From an uncultured Veillonella sp. (GTDB lineage: Bacteria; Bacillota; Negativicutes; Veillonellales; Veillonellaceae): a stretch of 9,441 bases of DNA. The notes below the pieces were generated by a model. It saw only the letters and a program-made list of their open reading frames with translations, was not told the DNA's origin and made no database searches. The position numbers and the translations under genes are program-made. Of the stretch, positions 5,260-9,441 are shown in pieces; position 1 is the stretch's first letter, and every line of letters starts with the position of its first letter. The DNA is taken from positions 1 through 9,441 of the forward strand of contig NZ_UQYC01000065.1 in the NCBI RefSeq assembly GCF_900545205.1, in the 5' to 3' direction.

Positions 5260-6669
5260 ATGGAAGAAAGAAAGAAAACCCAAGTCGCGGATATGGACCG
5301 TGGTGTCTATGATATTAAGAATGACTTTGAATATTCTTATATTTCTGATGCCGGTTTGACAGAAGATATTATCCGTGAAATTTGGTCTAATAAAAATGAA
5401 CCTGAATGGATGCTTGACTTCCGTTTGAAATCTTTAGAAATCTACAATCGTATGGGTATTCCAAACTGGATTCCTGATATTTCTGGCTTAGATATGGCTA
5501 ACATCCATACTTATGTTAAGCCTAAAGTAGATATGAAAGAAAACTGGGACGAAGTTCCAGAAGAAATTAAAAGCACCTTTGACCGCTTAGGTATTCCAGA
5601 AGCGGAAAAAACATCTCTTGCTGGTGTTGGTGCGCAATATGACTCTGAAGTTGTTTACCACAGTATTCAAGAAGATCTTGTTAAACAAGGTGTTATCTAT
5701 ACTGATATTGAAACAGCATTACATGAGCATGAAGAAATCGTAAAAAAATACTGGATGACATTGATTCCACCTACAGACCATAAATGGGCTGCTCTTCATG
5801 GTGCAGTTTGGTCTGGCGGTTCCTTCGTATACGTTCCAGCAGGCGTACAAGTAGAGATTCCATTGCAATCTTACTTCCGCTTGAATGCACCAGGTGCTGG
5901 TCAGTTTGAACATACTATGATTATTGTAGAAGAAGGTGCTAAATTGCACTTTATCGAAGGTTGCTCTGCTCCTAAGTATGATGTATCTAACCTTCATGCC
6001 GGCGCTGTTGAATTGTTCGTTAAAGACAATGCTACATTGCGTTACTCTACAATTGAAAACTGGTCCAAAAATATGTACAACCTTAACACAAAACGTTGTG
6101 TAGTAGGTAAAAACGGTACTATCGAGTGGGTATCTGGTTCCTTTGGTTCCCGAGTTTCTTGTTTGTACCCAATGAGTATTCTTAACGGTGAAGGTGCACA
6201 TGCTGAATTTACAGGTGTAACATTCGCTGGTGAAGGTCAATTCCTTGATACAGGCTGTAAAGTAGTACATAATGCACCATATACAACAAGTAATGTAAAC
6301 TCTAAATCCATCTCTAAATCCGGTGGCGCTGCAATTTACCGTGGCCTTTTGAAAATTGGTCCTAAAGCTGAACATTCTAAAGCAACAGTTTCTTGTGAAT
6401 CCTTGATGCTTGATGCTGAGTCTCAATCTGATACAATCCCAGCAATTATCGTAGAAAACGATAATGTGGATTTAGGTCATGAAGCAAAAATCGGTCGTAT
6501 TTCCGATGAAGCAATTTTCTACCTTATGACTCGTGGTATCAGCGAAGAAGAAGCTCGTGCTATGCTTGTTCGTGGTTTCGTAGAGCCAATCTCTAAAGAA
6601 TTGCCACTAGAATATGCAGTAGAAATGAACAATCTAATCAATCTTGAATTAGAAGGTTCTATCGGTTAA
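5260..6669 (+). CDS. sufB: Fe-S cluster scaffold protein SufB
   Basis: Encodes 469 residues, typical for SufB. It is the core scaffold subunit on which the nascent cluster is built, paired with SufD and driven by SufC. The long N-terminal helical domain (NEPEWMLDFRLKSLEIY) leads into the beta-helix core. C235 in IEGCSAP matches E. coli C254. C379 in SCESL corresponds to E. coli C405 and E408 in GHEAKIG to E434, with the same 29-residue separation. The C-terminal ISEEEARAMLVRGFVEP motif is intact. The SD AGGAGG (5250-5255) overlaps the sufC TAG, leaving an 8-base gap, so the two are translationally close. All key residues are present, so it should be functional. Confidence 0.97.
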   Translation: MEERKKTQVADMDRGVYDIKNDFEYSYISDAGLTEDIIREIWSNKNEPEWMLDFRLKSLEIYNRMGIPNWIPDISGLDMANIHTYVKPKVDMKENWDEVPEEIKSTFDRLGIPEAEKTSLAGVGAQYDSEVVYHSIQEDLVKQGVIYTDIETALHEHEEIVKKYWMTLIPPTDHKWAALHGAVWSGGSFVYVPAGVQVEIPLQSYFRLNAPGAGQFEHTMIIVEEGAKLHFIEGCSAPKYDVSNLHAGAVELFVKDNATLRYSTIENWSKNMYNLNTKRCVVGKNGTIEWVSGSFGSRVSCLYPMSILNGEGAHAEFTGVTFAGEGQFLDTGCKVVHNAPYTTSNVNSKSISKSGGAAIYRGLLKIGPKAEHSKATVSCESLMLDAESQSDTIPAIIVENDNVDLGHEAKIGRISDEAIFYLMTRGISEEEARAMLVRGFVEPISKELPLEYAVEMNNLINLELEGSIG

Positions 6670-6678
6670 GGAGGAATT

Positions 6679-7725
6679 ATGAGCGAATTACTATTTAATG
6701 AACTCCCTAGACCGACATTCAGATGGTTACGCGTTAATCATACTGTAAGCTCTCTAGCTGGAGAAGATGCAGCGGTACAATCCATCGCTGTAGAAGCGAA
6801 TCAAAATATTCTTTCACCATTACCTACTGGTACAGCATTACTAGATGGTAATTATGAAGGTGCCAATAAAGAAGCTGTTCTAGAATTAGTGGAAAAAGCG
6901 GAAGGCTATGCTATCAATGTACCTGCTAAAGCGAAAGAAGTAGTAGGTATCCGCATTGATGCTAATGCTCGTGTGGCAAACCGTTTCCAATTTATCGTTG
7001 GAGAAGGTGCTGAATTAGAAGTACAATTCTATGTAACAGGTTCTGGCGATGCATTGACAAATGTTAGCTATTTAAACGAATACGATGTTAAAGAAGCTGG
7101 TAAAGTTGTAGTGAAAAAGGTAAATCTTTTACCTGAACATGTACAACATATCGAGCATCGTTACACTAAATTAGAAGATAAAGCAGATGTAGAATACATC
7201 AATATTGAAATTGGTGGTAGTGAAAACATCTTGAATTACTATCACGATTTAGTAGGTCAAGAATCTCGTATGATTCATGACATTGCTTATCTTGGTAATA
7301 AAGAGCAAAAATTTGATATTTCTATGGTTATGAGTCATGGTGGTAAAAAGTCCTACAGTGATATTCATACCCTAGGTGCTCTTAGCGGTAATTCTAAAAA
7401 ATCCTTCCGTGGTACTCTTGATTTCCTTCATGGTGCAACAGCTTCTGAAGGCGCGGAAGAAGATACTTGCTTGTTGTTAGACCCTACTGTAAAATCTATC
7501 TCCTTGCCACTTTTATTGTGTAAAGAAGATAATGTAGTTGGTAACCATGCAGCAAGTGCAGGCCAAATTGATCATAATAAATTGTTCTATATCATGAGCC
7601 GTGGCTTTAGTGAAGTAGAAGCAAAACATATTATTGTTGAATCTATGATTCGACCTATTATTGATCGCATTGGTGATGAAACGATTGAAGAAGCAGCATT
7701 AGCAGCTGTACGTAATAAAATTTAA
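6679..7725 (+). CDS. sufD: Fe-S cluster assembly protein SufD
   Basis: Encodes 348 residues, shorter than E. coli SufD (423), mainly in the N-terminal part, as is common in Firmicutes. It is a paralogue of SufB and forms the SufB-SufD heterodimer that, with SufC, builds clusters. The conserved C-terminal block is clear: VVGNHAASAGQIDHNKLFYIMSRG, in which H290 is the counterpart of E. coli H360, thought to ligate the cluster, followed by FSEVEAKHIIVESMIRPII. Residues upstream form the beta-helix (LDFLHGATASEGAEED). The ATG follows AAGGAGG (6668-6674), which overlaps the sufB stop; the gap is nine bases. A second SufB-like protein is excluded by the lack of the SufB cysteine motifs. Confidence 0.95.
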   Translation: MSELLFNELPRPTFRWLRVNHTVSSLAGEDAAVQSIAVEANQNILSPLPTGTALLDGNYEGANKEAVLELVEKAEGYAINVPAKAKEVVGIRIDANARVANRFQFIVGEGAELEVQFYVTGSGDALTNVSYLNEYDVKEAGKVVVKKVNLLPEHVQHIEHRYTKLEDKADVEYINIEIGGSENILNYYHDLVGQESRMIHDIAYLGNKEQKFDISMVMSHGGKKSYSDIHTLGALSGNSKKSFRGTLDFLHGATASEGAEEDTCLLLDPTVKSISLPLLLCKEDNVVGNHAASAGQIDHNKLFYIMSRGFSEVEAKHIIVESMIRPIIDRIGDETIEEAALAAVRNKI

Positions 7726-7737
7726 AGAGGCGTTTTT

Positions 7738-8967
7738 ATGAGACCAATTGCAGAAGCATACAAAGACTTTCCTATATTACATAAAGAGCATAATGGGCAC
7801 CGCGTTATCTATTTAGATAGCGGTGCTACTGCACAAATTCCACAGTCCGTAATTGACCGTGTTGTGGAACATATGACACAACGTAATGGTAATCCACATC
7901 GTGGTTCTCATATTTTGGCTATTGAAGCATCTGAAGACTATGAAAATGCACGGGATCGCGTAGTTGAATTTATCAATGCTCGCGAACGTGAAGAAGTCGT
8001 ATTTACACGTAATAGTACGGAATCTATGAACTTGATTGCCCACAGCTATGGTCTTCATAATGTGAAAAAAGGTGACAAGATTGTCATTACTGTTGCTGAA
8101 CATCATGCTAATCTTGTAACATGGCAATATGTGGCAGAACAAACAGGGGCAACCTTAGAATACATGTACCTTGATGAACATGGTCATTTAAAAGATGGTG
8201 AAATCAATAAAATTGATGAAAATACTAAAATCGTCGCTTTTGCTCATGTTAGTAACGTGCTTGGTATGGAATTCCCAGTAAAAGAATTAACTGAAAAGGC
8301 TCACTCTGTAGGCGCTATTGTTGTTCTAGATGGTGCTCAATCTACACCTCATAAAAAAATCGACGTTCAAGCATTAGATTGCGATTTCTTCGTATTCTCT
8401 GGTCATAAAATGTGTGCATCTCAAGGTATTGGTGTACTTTATGGTAAACGTGAGTTATTAGAAGCGATGCCACCTTTCCTATTGGGTGGGGATATGATTG
8501 AATATGTAAAAGAACAAACTGCTACATTCAATGAGCTTCCATATAAGTTTGAAGCAGGTACACCAAATGCTGATGGCGCCGTTTCCTTACATGCGGCAAT
8601 TGATTATTTAGAATCCTTTGGCATGGATGCTATTGAAGCTTATGAAGAGGAACTAGTAGCATATATTCTTCCTAAAATTGTTGCATTACCACATGTTCAT
8701 GTGATTGGTTCTCAAAATCCTAAGGAAAAACATGGTGTAATTGCATTCACTGTAGATGATGTACATCCTCATGATGTAGCTACGATTTTGGACTCTAAAG
8801 GCATTTGTGTTCGTTCTGGACACCATTGTGCACAACCATTAGGTGCATTCTACAATGTATCTGCATCTACTCGTCTAAGCATGTACTTATATACTCGTAA
8901 GGAAGATCTAGATGCATTCCTAGAAGTATTGAAGACAGTTCGCTCAGTAATGGGTTTTAAAGATTAG
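7738..8967 (+). CDS. sufS: Cysteine desulfurase SufS
   Basis: Encodes 409 residues of a fold-type I PLP enzyme (class V aminotransferase, group II desulfurase). It converts cysteine to alanine and carries the sulfur as a persulfide that is passed to SufU. Visible are YLDSGATAQIP (25-35), TRNSTESMNLIA, the PLP-stacking histidines in AEHHANLV (H122-H123), the aspartate in VVLDGAQS, PLP lysine K224 in SGHKMC, and catalytic C364 in RSGHHCAQPL. After K224 the usual GPTG stretch reads ASQG, a mild oddity. The ATG has AGAGG (7726-7730) upstream and lies 12 bases after sufD. The following sufU supports SufS rather than a CsdA-like enzyme. Confidence 0.96.
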   Translation: MRPIAEAYKDFPILHKEHNGHRVIYLDSGATAQIPQSVIDRVVEHMTQRNGNPHRGSHILAIEASEDYENARDRVVEFINAREREEVVFTRNSTESMNLIAHSYGLHNVKKGDKIVITVAEHHANLVTWQYVAEQTGATLEYMYLDEHGHLKDGEINKIDENTKIVAFAHVSNVLGMEFPVKELTEKAHSVGAIVVLDGAQSTPHKKIDVQALDCDFFVFSGHKMCASQGIGVLYGKRELLEAMPPFLLGGDMIEYVKEQTATFNELPYKFEAGTPNADGAVSLHAAIDYLESFGMDAIEAYEEELVAYILPKIVALPHVHVIGSQNPKEKHGVIAFTVDDVHPHDVATILDSKGICVRSGHHCAQPLGAFYNVSASTRLSMYLYTRKEDLDAFLEVLKTVRSVMGFKD

Positions 8968-8981
8968 GAGATTTACCATCA

Positions 8982-9441
8982 ATGGAAATGGATCAATTAT
9001 ATACAGAACTTATTTTGGAACATAACCAAGATAAGCGTAATAAACATGAGTTAGCTCATTTTACAAATTCTGAACATGGCCATAACCCTAGTTGTGGTGA
9101 TGATCTAACATTACAACTCAACGTAGAAGATGGCATTATCAAAGATGCTGCTTACACCGGTTCTGGTTGTGCTATTAGCCAAGCATCTGCATCTATGATG
9201 ATTGATATCATCAAGGGCAAATCCGTTGAGGAAGCTCTTCGTTTGGTAGAAATTTTCTTAGGTATGATCAAAAAAGAGATTACCGATGAAAATGAGTTAG
9301 AAGAATTAGAAGATGCTATGGCATTGCAAAATATTTCTAACATGCCAGCACGTGTTAAATGTGCAGTTCTTGCATGGCATACATTGAAAGAGGCTTTAAC
9401 GAAACAATGTTTAAGTTTTTACCTGCCTTTATGGTTTTTGT
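8982..9441 (+). CDS. sufU: Sulfur acceptor and transfer protein SufU (3' end beyond window)
   Basis: The reading frame is open from ATG 8982 to the window end (153 codons), so the gene is cut or nearly complete. SufU is the zinc-binding, IscU-like protein that in Firmicutes accepts persulfide sulfur from SufS and relays it to SufBCD. The zinc and sulfur ligands are present: C38 and D40 in NPSCGDDL, C63 in GSGCAISQAS, and C127 in RVKCAVLAWHTL. The typical SufU insertion between the second and third cysteines is also there. AGGAG (8966-8970) overlaps the sufS stop; a second ATG at 8988 is too far from it. Most SufU proteins end soon after the last cysteine motif, but here the frame runs on as a hydrophobic tail (SFYLPLWFL) with no stop seen. 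Confidence 0.93.
   Translation, partial: MEMDQLYTELILEHNQDKRNKHELAHFTNSEHGHNPSCGDDLTLQLNVEDGIIKDAAYTGSGCAISQASASMMIDIIKGKSVEEALRLVEIFLGMIKKEITDENELEELEDAMALQNISNMPARVKCAVLAWHTLKEALTKQCLSFYLPLWFL

Noticed and set aside
5719..6426. Long open frame (235 codons) on the minus strand inside sufB
   Set aside because: It is fully antisense to intact sufB, is rich in Cys, Phe, Thr and Tyr as complements of biased codons usually are, resembles no family, and has no visible SD.
1..9441. CRISPR array, tRNA, rRNA, prophage or toxin-antitoxin system
   Set aside because: I saw no regularly spaced repeats, no cloverleaf, no rRNA signature and no phage or toxin-like proteins on either strand.

Overview
The window is an A+T-rich stretch of bacterial chromosome, read almost entirely on the + strand, and every gene in it belongs to a recognisable core or metabolic family. 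HrcA/CIRCE control of groESL, a SUF system with the SufU scaffold, strong Shine-Dalgarno sites and the codon use point to a Firmicute. The GroEL and LysA sequences resemble those I know from Negativicutes, so Veillonella or a close relative is my best guess. That assignment is from memory and was not searched.

Layout. Positions 1-60 hold two adjacent hairpins of unknown origin. Positions 70-212 are the groESL control region: an A-tract run, two overlapping promoters and a perfect CIRCE operator. groES (213-494) and groEL (606-2231) follow and end at a long A+T-rich terminator (2265-2319). Positions 2320-2479 carry two tandem promoters, one a perfect consensus, each overlaid by short palindromes; they drive a small DoxX-type membrane protein (2480-2896). 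A hairpin-plus-U-tract terminator sits between it and a streptococcal-type diaminopimelate decarboxylase, lysA (2955-4211). The 287-base gap 4212-4498 is rich in structure: an A+T-rich stem, a promoter, a strong GC-rich terminator only about 70 bases after that promoter, a second weaker promoter, and an inverted repeat in front of sufC. The rest is a tight iron-sulfur cluster assembly operon, sufC-sufB-sufD-sufS-sufU, with 8-14 base gaps. sufU is still open at the window end.

How the genes work together. GroES and GroEL form the chaperonin. SufS takes sulfur from cysteine, and SufU (a zinc-dependent sulfur acceptor in Firmicutes) passes it to the SufBCD scaffold, where SufC hydrolyses ATP to drive cluster assembly. 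LysA makes lysine from meso-diaminopimelate. DoxX is a membrane protein of uncertain role.

I did not find a convincing novel multi-gene system. The items most worth a second look are non-coding: the promoter-terminator pair and the inverted repeat ahead of sufC, the palindromes at the doxX promoters, the terminator just before lysA, and the double hairpin at the left edge.
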